Part shown: positions 36,288 to 46,303 of the stretch, one piece after another
Numbering within the stretch: position 1 is the stretch's first letter
How the letters are laid out: each line of letters begins with the position of its first letter
Assembly: GCF_024448955.1 (NCBI RefSeq)
Contig: NZ_JAMOIH010000010.1
Span: 1-64,000, forward strand
Length of the DNA stretch: 64,000 nucleotides
Direction: 5' to 3'
Source: Stutzerimonas stutzeri
GTDB taxonomy: Bacteria > Pseudomonadota > Gammaproteobacteria > Pseudomonadales > Pseudomonadaceae
Position numbers and translations under genes: made by a program
The notes under the pieces: generated by a model
The model's database searches: none
The model's input: only the letters and a program-made list of their open reading frames with translations
Told to the model about the DNA's origin: nothing

Positions 36288-37748
36288 TCAACTGGTAGCT
36301 GTGCCCGTTGCGCTGCAGACCTGGTTGCGTCCGCCATTTTTCGCCCGATACAAGGCCCGATCGGCAGCGCCCAGCAGAGACTCCAGGTTACCGCCCGGTG
36401 ACAGTTGGGCCGCGCCTATACTGACCGTCACTCGCAATGGCGTGCCTTCGAAGTCGAATGTCGCAGCCTCGGTGGCTGCACGGATTTTCTCCGCTAGCGC
36501 CAGTGCGGTGGCCAGATCGGTGTCCTTGAACATGATCACGAACTCCTCGCCACCCCAGCGTGATATCAAGTCGCTCTGGCGTATTTGTTGGGCCAGTAGC
36601 CTGGCGAAGCTGCGCAATAGAAAATCGCCACCGAGGTGGCCGTAGGTATCGTTGAACGTCTTGAAATGATCGAGATCCAGGATCAGGACGCAAAGGTCGC
36701 TACGCTGGCGTTTTGCTTCAAGCATCGCCTGCTCGGCGACCAGGCCGAAGCCGCGCCGGTTGAGCAAGTCGGTCAGCGCATCGTGGATGGCCATGGCTTC
36801 GATGCGTTGCAGATAGCGGCGACTGATCGAACCCACCAGCCCGAGCACTATCAGCATGACGCTGAATCCGATCAGCAGATTGATCCAAAGGGTGCGCTGT
36901 ACCGGCGCCATGACGTTGCGTTCGCGCTTGTCCACCATCAGATACCACTTCAACTCGGGGATGTAGCGGATATTGATGAAATGCTGCTCGCCATCGCTTC
37001 GGTAAAGAAACGAGCCGGTCCGCAGCTCGGGTAACTGCTGCTTGAGGTCGTGCAGTGCGGGGATATCGCTCAGATGAGCACCGCGCGGAATCTCTTCCGA
37101 GCCAGCTTCGCTACCGGTTACGACGACGTTCTGCTGGCTGTCGACGAAGTAAATGGTGCGCTGATAGCGCCGTTGATAGGTATCCATCAGATGACGCATG
37201 CGATCCAGACTCATACCGACCCCGGCCACACCGAGGAACGAGCCATCACTTGCTGTCATTCGATAGTTGAGAAACAGGGTCAGACGCCGGACATCCACGA
37301 CGACTTCCCAAGGCGTCCCGGCACCTTCGAAACGGTAGAACCAGTGGTGCGCCGGCTCATCGGGGCGCATGGGCTGGTGTGCATCATCGGTGTAGTAGAT
37401 CTGCGAGCGATCGGAGGCGAAGAAGGCGTTTGACGTGTCGTAACGCTTCTTGATGGCTTGGAGGTAACGAGTGATCAGCTTCGTGTTGCGCTCACCCTGA
37501 TCCACCCAGTCGAGCAGCAACGGATCTTCGGCCATGGCCGAGGCGACCTGGACCAGCTTGACCAGATCCTTTTGCAGCTCCAGGGAGATCACGTCTGCTG
37601 TCAAGGGAAGCTCGGTGCCGATGATGCTGTGGCGGATGGTGTCGCGTGACGCGAAGTAATTGGCGATGGTCGCGATCAAGAAGCCTAGCCCGATGATGAA
37701 GGCAAGCAGCGTCAACAGCGTGGTCTGCTTCAGATTCGGTTGATACAT
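36288..37748 (-). CDS. Diguanylate cyclase with periplasmic dCACHE sensor
   Basis: This 486-residue membrane enzyme has a first helix at about residues 12-32, a periplasmic double-CACHE sensor of about 240 residues, a second helix at about 275-300, then a GGDEF domain. The catalytic site reads RWGGEEF and is intact. An RQSD inhibitory site (RxxD) lies five residues before it, so the enzyme should make cyclic di-GMP and be subject to product inhibition. Its sensor shares segments (WFY, then LF.N.R, and GVAGxGxSL) with that of the divergent chemoreceptor. The two genes face each other across a palindromic promoter region. Confidence 0.9.
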   Translation of the reverse strand: MYQPNLKQTTLLTLLAFIIGLGFLIATIANYFASRDTIRHSIIGTELPLTADVISLELQKDLVKLVQVASAMAEDPLLLDWVDQGERNTKLITRYLQAIKKRYDTSNAFFASDRSQIYYTDDAHQPMRPDEPAHHWFYRFEGAGTPWEVVVDVRRLTLFLNYRMTASDGSFLGVAGVGMSLDRMRHLMDTYQRRYQRTIYFVDSQQNVVVTGSEAGSEEIPRGAHLSDIPALHDLKQQLPELRTGSFLYRSDGEQHFINIRYIPELKWYLMVDKRERNVMAPVQRTLWINLLIGFSVMLIVLGLVGSISRRYLQRIEAMAIHDALTDLLNRRGFGLVAEQAMLEAKRQRSDLCVLILDLDHFKTFNDTYGHLGGDFLLRSFARLLAQQIRQSDLISRWGGEEFVIMFKDTDLATALALAEKIRAATEAATFDFEGTPLRVTVSIGAAQLSPGGNLESLLGAADRALYRAKNGGRNQVCSATGTATS

Positions 37749-37878
37749 CCATTCCCCTTGTAGCCCGACTAATGCTGGCGAGGCGCTTTGCCTGAGCGCG
37801 ATTGCCGAGCCGCCGGACGGTATCTAAAGGCATCGAAAACCTGGCCGATAGCCATTTAAGCTCTAGAAGCTAATATTT

Positions 37879-37908
37879 CGTATACATTTCGGCAATGAAA
37901 TGTGTACG
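37879..37908. promoter_or_regulatory. Palindrome between the divergent diguanylate cyclase and chemoreceptor genes
   Basis: The arms CGTATACATTTC (37879-37890) and GAAATGTGTACG (37897-37908) match at 11 of 12 positions across a six-base centre. It lies about 30 bases before the chemoreceptor start. The sub-motif TCGTATACAT at 37878 weakly resembles TTGTNNACAA. Confidence 0.6.
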
Positions 37909-37937
37909 TTAAGAAAAAACAAAAGCGAGATACCTCC

Positions 37938-39869
37938 ATGCCTTTCATGCGACGCAGTATTCAGTGGCAGTTGATCGTGAGTATGGGGGCAGCCCTGCTC
38001 ACAAGCATTCTGATCGTCATCGCCGTTTATTCCTCGGCGGTCAACCGTCTGGCGGAACGCTATCTGATCGGAGAAGCGCTGCCAGCCAACGTCACAGCGA
38101 TCCGTAACGATATCCAACGCACCTTGGCGGAGCCGATCACCGCGACGAGCGGCATCGCCGGCAATACCTTCGTGCAGGAGTGGATGCGCGATGGCGAGAG
38201 CGCGGACCAGGCGGCCGCGATCAGCCGCTACCTCGACGGTGTGAAGATGCAGCAGAACGCGCTAACGACCTCGGTCGTGGTGCTGGAGAGCGGCAACTAC
38301 TACTCCGAGACGGGCTTGTCGCGCACGCTCAACCGCGGTGCTGCTGCCGATGGCTGGTTCTACAGTCTGATCGACGGCAACATCGAACAGCGCATCGAGA
38401 TCGATATCGACAAGGCCTCGCGCCAGCCAACGCTGTTCATCAATCAACGCATCAGGTCCGGCGGCAAGACGCTCGGCGTGGCGGGGCTTGGATACAGCCT
38501 GAAAAGCATGTCCGAGCTGATCAGCAATTTCCGTTTCGGCGAGCGTGGGAATGTCTATCTGGTCGGCAGCGATGGCCGGGTCAAGGTCCATCCGGCTACC
38601 GAGCACAATGATCGTACCGAGCTTCGCACCTTGACCAGTGCGCAAGCGGCCCAGGAACTGCTTGCCGGCGCCAACAAGGCGATACGTTTCGAGCGTGACG
38701 GCGAGGTCATCCTCGCAGTGGCTCAACCGATCGAAGGCTTGGGCTGGTTACTGGTAAGCGAGGTTCCCGAGGCGGAGATCTTCGGTGAAGCGCGACGCAC
38801 GCTGTGGACAATCAGCCTGATCGCCGCCTGTATCGCGCTGTTCTTCCTGGGGCTGGTGGTGGTGCTGGCACGCGGGCTGGTACGGCCTATTCGCCAGGTG
38901 ACCTCGGCGCTGGTGGAAATCGGTGGCGGTGGCGGCGACCTGACCCGTCGGCTTGACGAGAGCCGTGCCGATGAGCTGGGTGATTTGGCGCGTGGCTTCA
39001 ACCGTTTCATTGGCAGCCTGCGCGGTCTTATCGGCGACGTGCTGAGTACCAGCCAGCAGCTGCGTACCGCAGTGGGACAGGTGGCGGAAGTCGTCGATAA
39101 CACCGCAAACCGTGCCGAGCGCCAGAACGAGATGACCGACATGGTCGCCACGGCCGTCAACGAAATGGGCCTGACGGTGCAGGAGATCGCTCGCAACGCC
39201 AGCAGCGCCGCACACGCTTCGCAAGGTGCGCGTGAAGAGGCGCTGCAGGCGGGCAAGGTGGTTGGAGAGTCCATCGCGCACATCGAGAAGATGTCCGGTG
39301 AGATTGGCCACGCCGCTGAATCGGTCACCGATCTGGCTCAGCAGGTGGCGTCCATTGATAAGGTGCTGGCCGTGATCCGCAGCATCTCGGAACAGACCAA
39401 CCTGCTTGCGCTCAACGCGGCCATCGAAGCGGCACGTGCCGGAGAAATGGGACGTGGCTTTGCGGTCGTCGCCGATGAGGTGCGCACCCTGGCCAGCCGC
39501 ACCCAGGCATCGACCGATGAAATTCAGCAGATGATTCAAGGCCTCAAGAGCGGCGCGGACAACGCGGTCAGCTCGATGCATGCCGGGCAGGCTGCCACCG
39601 GTACCGGTGTGCAAGCCAGCCAGCTCACCGGCCAGTCATTGAACGCCATCACCGAGCAGGTCGAAGCGATCAGCGACATGAACGCCCAAGTGGCCGCAGC
39701 GACCGAAGAGCAGAGCAGTGTGACCGAAGAAATCACTCGCAACGTCCAGGGCATCGCCGACCTCGCCCAAGCGACCGCCAGTGACGTACAGGGTTGCCGC
39801 GAGGACTGTCATGCGCTGAGTCGCCTGGCGGACGACCTGAGCCGGCAGATGGGCAGTTTCAAGTTGTGA
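37938..39869 (+). CDS. Methyl-accepting chemotaxis protein with dCACHE sensor
   Basis: This 643-residue chemoreceptor has a first helix near its start ([23 protein letters not shown]), a periplasmic double-CACHE domain (about residues 40-275), a second helix ([23 protein letters not shown]), a HAMP domain and a signalling domain with the tip [26 protein letters not shown]. The ATG at 37938 is preferred over the GTG at 37902, which overlaps the promoter palindrome. Its sensor is similar to that of the divergent diguanylate cyclase. Pseudomonas receptors of this build that sense purines are known (McpH type), and the location beside a purine cluster makes that plausible but unproven. Confidence 0.9.
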   Translation: MPFMRRSIQWQLIVSMGAALLTSILIVIAVYSSAVNRLAERYLIGEALPANVTAIRNDIQRTLAEPITATSGIAGNTFVQEWMRDGESADQAAAISRYLDGVKMQQNALTTSVVVLESGNYYSETGLSRTLNRGAAADGWFYSLIDGNIEQRIEIDIDKASRQPTLFINQRIRSGGKTLGVAGLGYSLKSMSELISNFRFGERGNVYLVGSDGRVKVHPATEHNDRTELRTLTSAQAAQELLAGANKAIRFERDGEVILAVAQPIEGLGWLLVSEVPEAEIFGEARRTLWTISLIAACIALFFLGLVVVLARGLVRPIRQVTSALVEIGGGGGDLTRRLDESRADELGDLARGFNRFIGSLRGLIGDVLSTSQQLRTAVGQVAEVVDNTANRAERQNEMTDMVATAVNEMGLTVQEIARNASSAAHASQGAREEALQAGKVVGESIAHIEKMSGEIGHAAESVTDLAQQVASIDKVLAVIRSISEQTNLLALNAAIEAARAGEMGRGFAVVADEVRTLASRTQASTDEIQQMIQGLKSGADNAVSSMHAGQAATGTGVQASQLTGQSLNAITEQVEAISDMNAQVAAATEEQSSVTEEITRNVQGIADLAQATASDVQGCREDCHALSRLADDLSRQMGSFKL

Positions 39870-39874
39870 TGAGC

Positions 39875-39908
39875 GAAGGGCGCCGGGGAGAACTGGCGCC
39901 CTTCATTT
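39875..39908 (+). terminator. Hairpin after the dCACHE chemoreceptor
   Basis: A GAAGGGCGCC / GGCGCCCTTC stem with a ten-base loop lies a few bases after the stop, with only a weak T-run. Confidence 0.6.
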
Positions 39909-39949
39909 ACAGGATGAGTATGTTCGGCAACTGAATCCTGCAGAAACGA

Positions 39950-39977
39950 AGAAGGCAGCCATTGGCTGCCTTCTTTG
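39950..39977. terminator. Bidirectional terminator between chemoreceptor and Tsx-like genes
   Basis: An AAGAAGGCAGCC / GGCTGCCTTCTT stem has a three-base loop and a T run. It serves the minus-strand Tsx-like gene, and perhaps the chemoreceptor on the other side. Confidence 0.88.
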
Positions 39978-40000
39978 TATTCATCAACCTGACCGTATCG

Positions 40001-40816
40001 TCAGAAGTGCGCTTTCACCAGCAGGCTGAAGGTGTTCTGGTCGGTTGGGCCAACGAAGTTCTCACTAACGAACCCGCCGTCCTCGATGCCATATTTGTTG
40101 GACCAGTAGTCGTACTCGATACCCACGTAGAGCTTGCCGGGCTCGCCGTCGAGCGCCTTGCCCAAGTCATATTTGATCTGCGGGTTGATGTGCAGGTTTT
40201 TCGAGATGAAATCGCCGCGGCTCTCGGAGCCGGCATCGTTGACTACCCAGTCGATATAACCATCGAAAAGAATGTCGGATTTGCCTACCGGGAAAGTCAT
40301 GGCCCAGGTCGGCGTGACCTGCCATTGGCCGGACGGTTTGCCTGTGGTGCCGTCGGGCTTGCGGTAGTAGACGTTGATCGCCAGACGATCGAAGCCTGGC
40401 ACATCCAGGTCGACGGCCGGGCCAAGCAAGTAGTTCTGGTTCGGGACCCCGTCGGTGCTTTCGCCGCGCTCGTAAGTGGCTGCCAGGAGAACATCCTTGA
40501 TCGGGCCGAACGACATTTCCTGGCCGGTAATCTTGCCTAACGACAGGCGCGGGCTGAACTCGCCGTAGTAGGTATGCCCATCACTGCCACTGACGCCGTT
40601 GTACCAGATGTTATCGACGAACAGGAACATGTCGCCCCAACTCCAGCCGCTGGCATGTTCGAACGTGATCGTCTGTTGGATATCTGGGTTGATCTTGAAA
40701 TCCTTGCCGTACAGGTACGTCAGGCTGTTGTTCTGCCAATGCATCTCTGCGAAGGCCGGAGCGGCAAGCAGACTGCCGGATAGCGCCAGCGAAAGAGGAG
40801 CGAGTTTGAAGTTCAT
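40001..40816 (-). CDS. Tsx-like nucleoside-specific outer-membrane channel
   Basis: This 271-residue protein has a signal peptide ending AAPAFA (about residue 23). The mature sequence is that of a beta-barrel: LTYLYGKDFKINP, then alternating aromatic strands, ending LLVKAHF with a terminal phenylalanine. The pattern matches Tsx/OmpK channels that carry nucleosides across the outer membrane. It lies 75 bases after the xanthine permease gene on the same strand and is probably in its transcript, forming an outer-plus-inner membrane uptake route. Confidence 0.85.
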   Translation of the reverse strand: MNFKLAPLSLALSGSLLAAPAFAEMHWQNNSLTYLYGKDFKINPDIQQTITFEHASGWSWGDMFLFVDNIWYNGVSGSDGHTYYGEFSPRLSLGKITGQEMSFGPIKDVLLAATYERGESTDGVPNQNYLLGPAVDLDVPGFDRLAINVYYRKPDGTTGKPSGQWQVTPTWAMTFPVGKSDILFDGYIDWVVNDAGSESRGDFISKNLHINPQIKYDLGKALDGEPGKLYVGIEYDYWSNKYGIEDGGFVSENFVGPTDQNTFSLLVKAHF

Positions 40817-40891
40817 GCGGAGTGCCCTTTGGTTTTGTTGTTGTGAATGCAGTGCTGCCAGGGCACCGTTGTGCCCTGGCGCAAGGGCTGA

Positions 40892-42406
40892 TCAGCCCGT
40901 TGGTGTCAGGTGCGCTGAGGGATCGTTGCTGGTCGCCTTCGGTGCGACCTTCGAATAATCCGGGATGTTGACCGCCAGGGTATTGGTGCCGACCGAATCC
41001 TCGATCAGGTTGTCGGGGTCATAGTCGTCCAGTTCCTCCGGTTCGCGGGGCAGGATGAAGTTGAGCAGGATTGCGCTGAAGGCGCCAATGGTGATCGGCG
41101 ACCCGAAGATGTTCTTCAATACCTCGGGCAGATTGTTCAGCACATCCGGTACCGCAGCCACGCCCAGCCCGAGACCCAGCGAGATGGCGACGATGAGCAT
41201 ATTGCGACGGTTCAGGCCTGCTTCGGCGAGGATCTTGATCCCGGCGATCGCGACGGTACCGAACATGATCAGCGTGGCACCGCCGAGGACCGGTTTGGGC
41301 ATCAACTGCAGTACGCCGCCCACTGCCGGGAACAGCGCCAGCAGAATCAAGATGCCAGCGATATACAGCCCGACATGGCGGCTGGCGACGCCGGTCAGTT
41401 GGATCACACCGTTGTTCTGGCTGAAAGTCGTCATCGGCAGGCTGTTGAAGGTTGCCGCCAACAGCGAACTGCAGCCATCGCCCAAGATGCCACCCTTGAT
41501 GCGCTTCATGTACAGGGGACCCTTGACCGGCTGGCGCGAAATCATCGAATTGGCTGTCAGGTCACCCGCAGTTTCCAGAGGTGTGATCAGGAAAATCACT
41601 GCGATCGGAATGAATGCCATCCAGTCGAAGGCGAAGCCGAACTTGAACGGCTGCGGCACGCTCACTGCCGGGAGCGCCGCGAGGCTGGAGAAATCCACCA
41701 TGCCCATCATCCAGGCGGCAAAGTAGCCTACCGCCAAGGCGACGATCACTGCCGACAGCCGCAGCAGTGGCATACCGAAGCGGTTGAGCAGAATGATGGT
41801 GCCAAGCACTAGCCCAGCCAGCGCCAGGTTGTGTAGCTCGCCTGGATTTTCAACCCCGTAGCCGCCGGCAATATCCGTCATCGAAACCTTGATCAGCGAC
41901 AGGCCCATCAGACAGATAATGGTGCCGGTAACCACCGGCGTGATGATCCTACGTAGCCGATGGATGCACTGACTTACCCCAATCTCCACGAAGGCGGCGC
42001 AGAAACCGACACCGAACAGCGTAGCCAGGATTTCTTCGGGGCTGCCGCCACGACCTTTGACAATGAAGCCTGCCGCTAGGATCACGCTGAGAAAGCCGAA
42101 ACTAGTGCCTTGCAGGCAGAGCATGCCAGCGCCGACTGGGCCAACCCGTTTGGCCTGGATGAAGGTGCCGAGGCCGGACACGAACAGCGCCATGCTCACC
42201 AGATAGGGCACGTATTCGCCCAGGCCAAGCACGCTGCCAATGATCAGGGTCGGAGTGATGACACCAACGAAACTGGCCAGCACGTGCTGGATAGCGGCAA
42301 ATGTGGCGGGAAGCGGACCCGGGCGATCCTCGAGTTGATAGATCAGGTCCTGGTTGGGAGCGTCACCGCTCCTGGATTCGGTTGCGGTCATGGTCAAGCC
42401 TGCCAT
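40892..42406 (-). CDS. NCS2 xanthine/uracil permease
   Basis: This 504-residue inner-membrane protein of the nucleobase-cation symporter 2 family has about 12-14 helices. The signature SQNNGVIQLTGVASR fits the NCS2 motif with the QNxGxxxxT core. Its length and its acidic C-terminal tail (EELDDYDPDNLIEDS) suggest a member of the xanthine/purine branch, but the exact base cannot be read. The start is ATG at 42406 or an in-frame ATG at 42391, with neither ribosome site strong. A TTGTNNACAA site lies about 130 bases upstream. Confidence 0.88.
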   Translation of the reverse strand: MAGLTMTATESRSGDAPNQDLIYQLEDRPGPLPATFAAIQHVLASFVGVITPTLIIGSVLGLGEYVPYLVSMALFVSGLGTFIQAKRVGPVGAGMLCLQGTSFGFLSVILAAGFIVKGRGGSPEEILATLFGVGFCAAFVEIGVSQCIHRLRRIITPVVTGTIICLMGLSLIKVSMTDIAGGYGVENPGELHNLALAGLVLGTIILLNRFGMPLLRLSAVIVALAVGYFAAWMMGMVDFSSLAALPAVSVPQPFKFGFAFDWMAFIPIAVIFLITPLETAGDLTANSMISRQPVKGPLYMKRIKGGILGDGCSSLLAATFNSLPMTTFSQNNGVIQLTGVASRHVGLYIAGILILLALFPAVGGVLQLMPKPVLGGATLIMFGTVAIAGIKILAEAGLNRRNMLIVAISLGLGLGVAAVPDVLNNLPEVLKNIFGSPITIGAFSAILLNFILPREPEELDDYDPDNLIEDSVGTNTLAVNIPDYSKVAPKATSNDPSAHLTPTG

Positions 42407-42721
42407 TAGTTATTGTTCGGTCATGGGCTTTGGGGCTGCACGGACCCCGATCGCTGGTCGCCGAAAAGTTGTTCCGGCGGTCAGGATGAGCTGACTATAA
42501 CAACCTGTGAACATATGGTTAAACAATTAATTTCAATATTGTGCACAATTGCGACAGGCGCAAATAGAAGGTGAGCGGCGCCCGATCGGGTGGGTAGTGC
42601 GGTTGGCTGGCGTTGGTGTCCGGCAGGGCGGTGACAGTTTGGTGGCGAGCTTTCGTCGGCGGGGCGGACGCAGCGGAGTCGGTTCGGCGCCGCGTTCCGT
42701 CGCGGCGCGCTCCGTCATGGA
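42407..42721. other. Gene-free stretch upstream of the NCS2 permease
   Basis: No coding frame is supported. It contains a TTGTNNACAA site at 42539 and a GCGCCGCG / CGCGGCGC hairpin at 42687-42708. That hairpin may end the minus-strand urate permease transcript, though no T-run follows. Confidence 0.5.
42539..42548. promoter_or_regulatory. TTGTNNACAA operator, site 3
   Basis: TTGTGCACAA within the perfect palindrome ATTGTGCACAAT (42538-42549) lies about 130 bases before the NCS2 permease start. Confidence 0.68.
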
Positions 42722-44071
42722 TCAGTGTTGAGCCGCACCGGTCAGCGCATTGCGCTCCGGCCCGCCGAGCACGTTGAACAGCAGGTTCAGCGTCACAGCG
42801 CTGATGGTGGCTACGGCGATTCCGCTGTGGGTGATGGGCTCCATCCAGTGCGGCAGGTGCGCGAAGAATTCAGGACGGACTACCGGCACCATGCCTAGAC
42901 CGATGCTCACCGCGACCAGCAGCTGGTTGCGACGGTCACCGATATCGGCTTCTTGCAGGATCTTGATGCCCGTGGCTGCGACCATGCCGAACATGGCGAT
43001 GCCGGCGCCGCCCAAAACCGCCGCGGGAATCGAGGCGACCATGAACGCGGCCTTTGGCAGCAGGCTCAGGCTGATCAGGAACAATCCGGCAACGGCGGTC
43101 ACGTAGCGGCTGCGCACGCCGGTCATCTGCACCAGACCGATGTTCTGCGCGAACGACGAATGCGTGAAGGTGTTCATGAAGCCGGCAAAGAACGTCGCAC
43201 CGGCATCGCACAGCAGGCCGCGGCGCAGCTGTTTGGGGTCGACGTCCTGTCCCGTGATCTTGCCCAGCGCGAGGAACATGCCGGCGGACTCGACAAATAT
43301 GATCACCACCACCAGACACATCGACAGGATTGGCGCGAGGAGGAATTGCGGTGCGCCGAAGTGATTCGGCGTGACCACCTGGAACGCCGGCGCCGAGTTG
43401 ATGCCCGACAGGTCGACCATCCCCAGGCTGGCCGCCAGCACGTAACCCAACGCCATGCCCACCAGTACCGAGACGTTGACCCAGAAGCCGCGCATGAACT
43501 GGTTGATCAGCAGGATTACGGTCAGCACCGCAGCTGCTACGCCGAGGTAGGGCAGGGCGCCGAACTGGCCGGTGGTGCTGCCGCCACCGGCCCAGTTCAC
43601 CGCTACGGGGAACAGCGATAAGCCGATGGCGGTGATCACCGTGCCGGTCACCAGCGGCGGAAACAGGCGAACGATCTTGGAGACGAAGGGTGCGATCAGC
43701 AGCCCGAAGAAGCCGGCGGCAATGGTCGCGCCGAAAATACCCGTCATGCCCACGCCGGGCATGCCGGCCATGACAACCATGCTGCTGACCGCAGCGAAGC
43801 TGGCGCCCATCATCACCGGCATGCGAATGCCGACCGGACCGATCCCCATGGATTGAACGATCGTGGCAATACCCGCCACCAGTAGATCGGCATTGATCAG
43901 GAAAGCGATTTCCTCACGAGAAAGACCGGCAGCCTGGCCGACGATCAGCGGCACGGCGACGGCCCCGCCATACATCAGCAGTACGTGCTGAAAACTCACC
44001 AGCAGCATCTGCAACAAAGGCAGCTGCTTTTCTGTAACGGGCGCGGTTTCCCGCTGGGTTACATCGTTCAT
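42722..44071 (-). CDS. NCS2 urate/xanthine permease (UacT/PucK-like)
   Basis: This 449-residue inner-membrane symporter of the NCS2 family has the signature SSFAQNIGLVQMTGVRSR and FVESAGMFLALGKITG. It resembles urate and xanthine transporters of the UacT/UapA branch. The ATG at 44071 follows a GAGGTG ribosome site; a GTG frame extends three codons further. It lies downstream of the puuD terminator on the same strand and probably has its own promoter. With urate oxidase next door, urate is a sensible substrate, but this is inferred. Confidence 0.85.
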   Translation of the reverse strand: MNDVTQRETAPVTEKQLPLLQMLLVSFQHVLLMYGGAVAVPLIVGQAAGLSREEIAFLINADLLVAGIATIVQSMGIGPVGIRMPVMMGASFAAVSSMVVMAGMPGVGMTGIFGATIAAGFFGLLIAPFVSKIVRLFPPLVTGTVITAIGLSLFPVAVNWAGGGSTTGQFGALPYLGVAAAVLTVILLINQFMRGFWVNVSVLVGMALGYVLAASLGMVDLSGINSAPAFQVVTPNHFGAPQFLLAPILSMCLVVVIIFVESAGMFLALGKITGQDVDPKQLRRGLLCDAGATFFAGFMNTFTHSSFAQNIGLVQMTGVRSRYVTAVAGLFLISLSLLPKAAFMVASIPAAVLGGAGIAMFGMVAATGIKILQEADIGDRRNQLLVAVSIGLGMVPVVRPEFFAHLPHWMEPITHSGIAVATISAVTLNLLFNVLGGPERNALTGAAQH

Positions 44072-44200
44072 GCAAAACACCTCGGACGCTTTTGTTATTG
44101 GATGTCGCGTGGCCCCGCTGAACGTGCGGGGCTGATATTCGAGCTGGGATTCTGCTAGGGCAGAACCCTGTTACGGCTATTCATGAGGTAGGTAATGGAC

Positions 44201-44228
44201 AAAAAAAAGCCGCGCTCGAAAGCGCGGC
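44201..44228 (-). terminator. Terminator after puuD
   Basis: Read on the minus strand, a GCCGCGCT / AGCGCGGC stem with a TTCG loop is followed by eight T residues. It ends the puuE-uraD-allA-puuD transcript. Confidence 0.95.
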
Positions 44229-44240
44229 CTGCGGGCACGA

Positions 44241-45488
44241 TCAGTTGATCTGCGCGCCCTTGTCGATCCAGGCACCGAGCAAGTCGCGCTCTTCCTGAGT
44301 CATGTTGGTCATGTTGCCCAGCGGCATGATCTGGCTGGCCACGGTCTGAGCATGAATCTTCGCGGCTTGCAGTTTGATCTGCTCAGGCGTGTCGAACATG
44401 ACCCCGGCGGGTGGCGCGCTGAATAGCGGGCTGCTCGGCTGGGCGGCATGGCACACGGTGCAGCGCTCGTCGATCACCTGCTTGACCGCGGCGAACTCGC
44501 TATTACCGGCTTCGGCGCTCGCGGTGCCGCTTTGCTGCGCGGCCATGCTCGCTTGCTCCGGGGAGGTGGCGGCCAGGTTGGGTGCAGCGGGCTGACGGTT
44601 AGGCGACAGTACGAAAGCCAGGCAGATCATGCCGACTGCCGCGGCGGGCAGGGCCCAGGCGAAGCGGTTGCTGTCGTGGCGGGTGTTGAAGTAGTGGCGT
44701 ACCAGTACTGACAACGCGCCGAGTGCGGCCAGGATCAGCCAGTTGTACTGGCTGCCGTAGGTGCTCGGGAAGTGGTTGCTGATCATGATGAACAGCACCG
44801 GCAGGGTGAAGTAGTTGTTGTGACGCGAGCGCAGCAGGCCTTTGGCGGGCAGCACCGGGTCCGGCGTGCGGTTCTGCTCGATGGCGGCGACCAGCGCACG
44901 CTGGGCCGGCATGATGATACGGAACACGTTGCCGACCATGATGGTGCCGATCAGCGCACCGGTATGGATGTAGGCGGCGCGACCACTGAAGATCTGCGAA
45001 TAGCCCCAGCACGCGGCGATCACCAGAACGAACAGGACCAGACCGAGCAGCGCTGGTTTCTTGCCCAGTGGCGAGTCGCAGAGCAGGTCATAGACGAACC
45101 AGCCGACGATCAGCGAGCCGAAGCCGACGGCGATAGCGGCGGCAGGCGAGAGGCCGCTGCCAGGCAGGATCAGGTACAGGCTGGGGTTGAGGTAGTAGAC
45201 CACCATCAGCAGGGCGACGCCCGACAGCCAGGTGGTATAGGCCTCCCACTTGAACCAGTGCAGGTTCTCCGGCATTTGAGGCGGTGCGAGTTTGTATTTT
45301 TCCAGGTGGTAGATACCACCGCCGTGGATCGCCCAGAGATCGCCGGACAGGCCTTCTCGGGGGTTGGCACGGTTAAGGTTGTTTTCCAGCCAGACGAAGT
45401 AGAACGAGGCACCGATCCAGGCGATACCGACGATCATATGAATCCAGCGAATACCCAGGTTCAGCCATTCGGTCAGATGTGCTTCCAC
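44241..45488 (-). CDS. puuD: Urate hydroxylase/oxidase PuuD with cytochrome c domain
   Basis: This 415-residue membrane protein oxidises urate to 5-hydroxyisourate and passes electrons into a C-terminal cytochrome c domain. About eight hydrophobic helices are followed, after a low-complexity linker rich in Ala, Ser and Gln, by the haem site CTVCH (about 343-347). A methionine in MPLGNMT (about 388) is a candidate axial ligand. I start at the GTG at 45488 because AGAGG lies eight bases before it; the longer frame from 45506 has no such site. It is the last gene of the puuE-uraD-allA-puuD group and is followed by a strong terminator. Confidence 0.92.
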   Translation of the reverse strand: MEAHLTEWLNLGIRWIHMIVGIAWIGASFYFVWLENNLNRANPREGLSGDLWAIHGGGIYHLEKYKLAPPQMPENLHWFKWEAYTTWLSGVALLMVVYYLNPSLYLILPGSGLSPAAAIAVGFGSLIVGWFVYDLLCDSPLGKKPALLGLVLFVLVIAACWGYSQIFSGRAAYIHTGALIGTIMVGNVFRIIMPAQRALVAAIEQNRTPDPVLPAKGLLRSRHNNYFTLPVLFIMISNHFPSTYGSQYNWLILAALGALSVLVRHYFNTRHDSNRFAWALPAAAVGMICLAFVLSPNRQPAAPNLAATSPEQASMAAQQSGTASAEAGNSEFAAVKQVIDERCTVCHAAQPSSPLFSAPPAGVMFDTPEQIKLQAAKIHAQTVASQIMPLGNMTNMTQEERDLLGAWIDKGAQIN

Positions 45489-45629
45489 GATAATTACCTC
45501 TTGCACGGCTGGCGCACCAGCCGGTTATTTCTTCTTATTCGACTCGTTGCAAGTGTTCCGCTTGTTCGGCGGCGCGTATATCCGGCGTCGGTTGTGCGCG
45601 GCAACCGTGCCGGCGTGGCGCTTGGTCGA

Positions 45630-46154
45630 TCAATCGGTCGCTTGCTCGGAGTCCCGGTGGGGGTCGAGGAGAACCAGTTCGTCCTCGGTGAAAAAATGCT
45701 CGTCGCAGTTGTTGCCAGAACCGCTGCGATCGACCACCAGGAATTCATCCCGCTTTTCGATCGTCAGCACCGGGTGGTGCCAGACGCCGCGGTGGTAATT
45801 GACGCCCTGCCTGCCGTTGCTGCGGAAGGCGCGGACGTGTCCCGGTACAGGTGCATCGCCAAGTGGCGCGACCACGACCAGAAAGGGGTTGCCGAGCAGC
45901 GGAATGAACGCCTGGCTGCCCAGCGGATGTCGTTCGAGCATGCGAATGGCCAGCGGCATCTCCAACGCATCGGCGGCGAAGATGCTGATGATGGCCTGAT
46001 CTTCCGGCTGCGCGGTCTCTACCGACGCCAGCTTGTGATAGCGGCGGGTGGAACCGTTGTTGATCATGAAGTAATCGCTGCCTTCGGTTTCGATCACATC
46101 ACCGAAAGGGGCGAAGGCTTCCTTGGTCAACGGTTCGATCTTGAGTGTTCGCAT
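45630..46154 (-). CDS. allA: Ureidoglycolate lyase
   Basis: This 174-residue cupin-like enzyme splits ureidoglycolate into glyoxylate and urea, by family membership. The start MRTLKIEPLTKEAFAPFGDVIE and the core RRYHKLASVE, LERHPLGSQAFIPL and GVNYHRGVWHHPVL match AllA. It provides the last step of the urate-to-glyoxylate route. It lies 141 bases before puuD and about 150 bases after uraD in the direction of transcription. The ATG at 46154 is supported by homology to the family start; the longer frame to 46241 is not needed. Confidence 0.92.
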   Translation of the reverse strand: MRTLKIEPLTKEAFAPFGDVIETEGSDYFMINNGSTRRYHKLASVETAQPEDQAIISIFAADALEMPLAIRMLERHPLGSQAFIPLLGNPFLVVVAPLGDAPVPGHVRAFRSNGRQGVNYHRGVWHHPVLTIEKRDEFLVVDRSGSGNNCDEHFFTEDELVLLDPHRDSEQATD

Positions 46155-46303
46155 GGCTGGGTTACTCGTGTGTTCGTTGTTATTCGAGTGGGATGAGACT
46201 CTCACCCCATCCCTCGGCGCATGGCAGAGGGCTTGCTTCATTCTGTTGCTTGGCTACGCGGCGGCTTGCCGCGAAGCCAATGGTTTCGCCTCCGACGCTT
46301 TGC

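Noticed and set aside
44772..46196. Plus-strand frame of 474 residues opposite puuD and allA
   Set aside because: It spans two real genes on the opposite strand and shows no domain.
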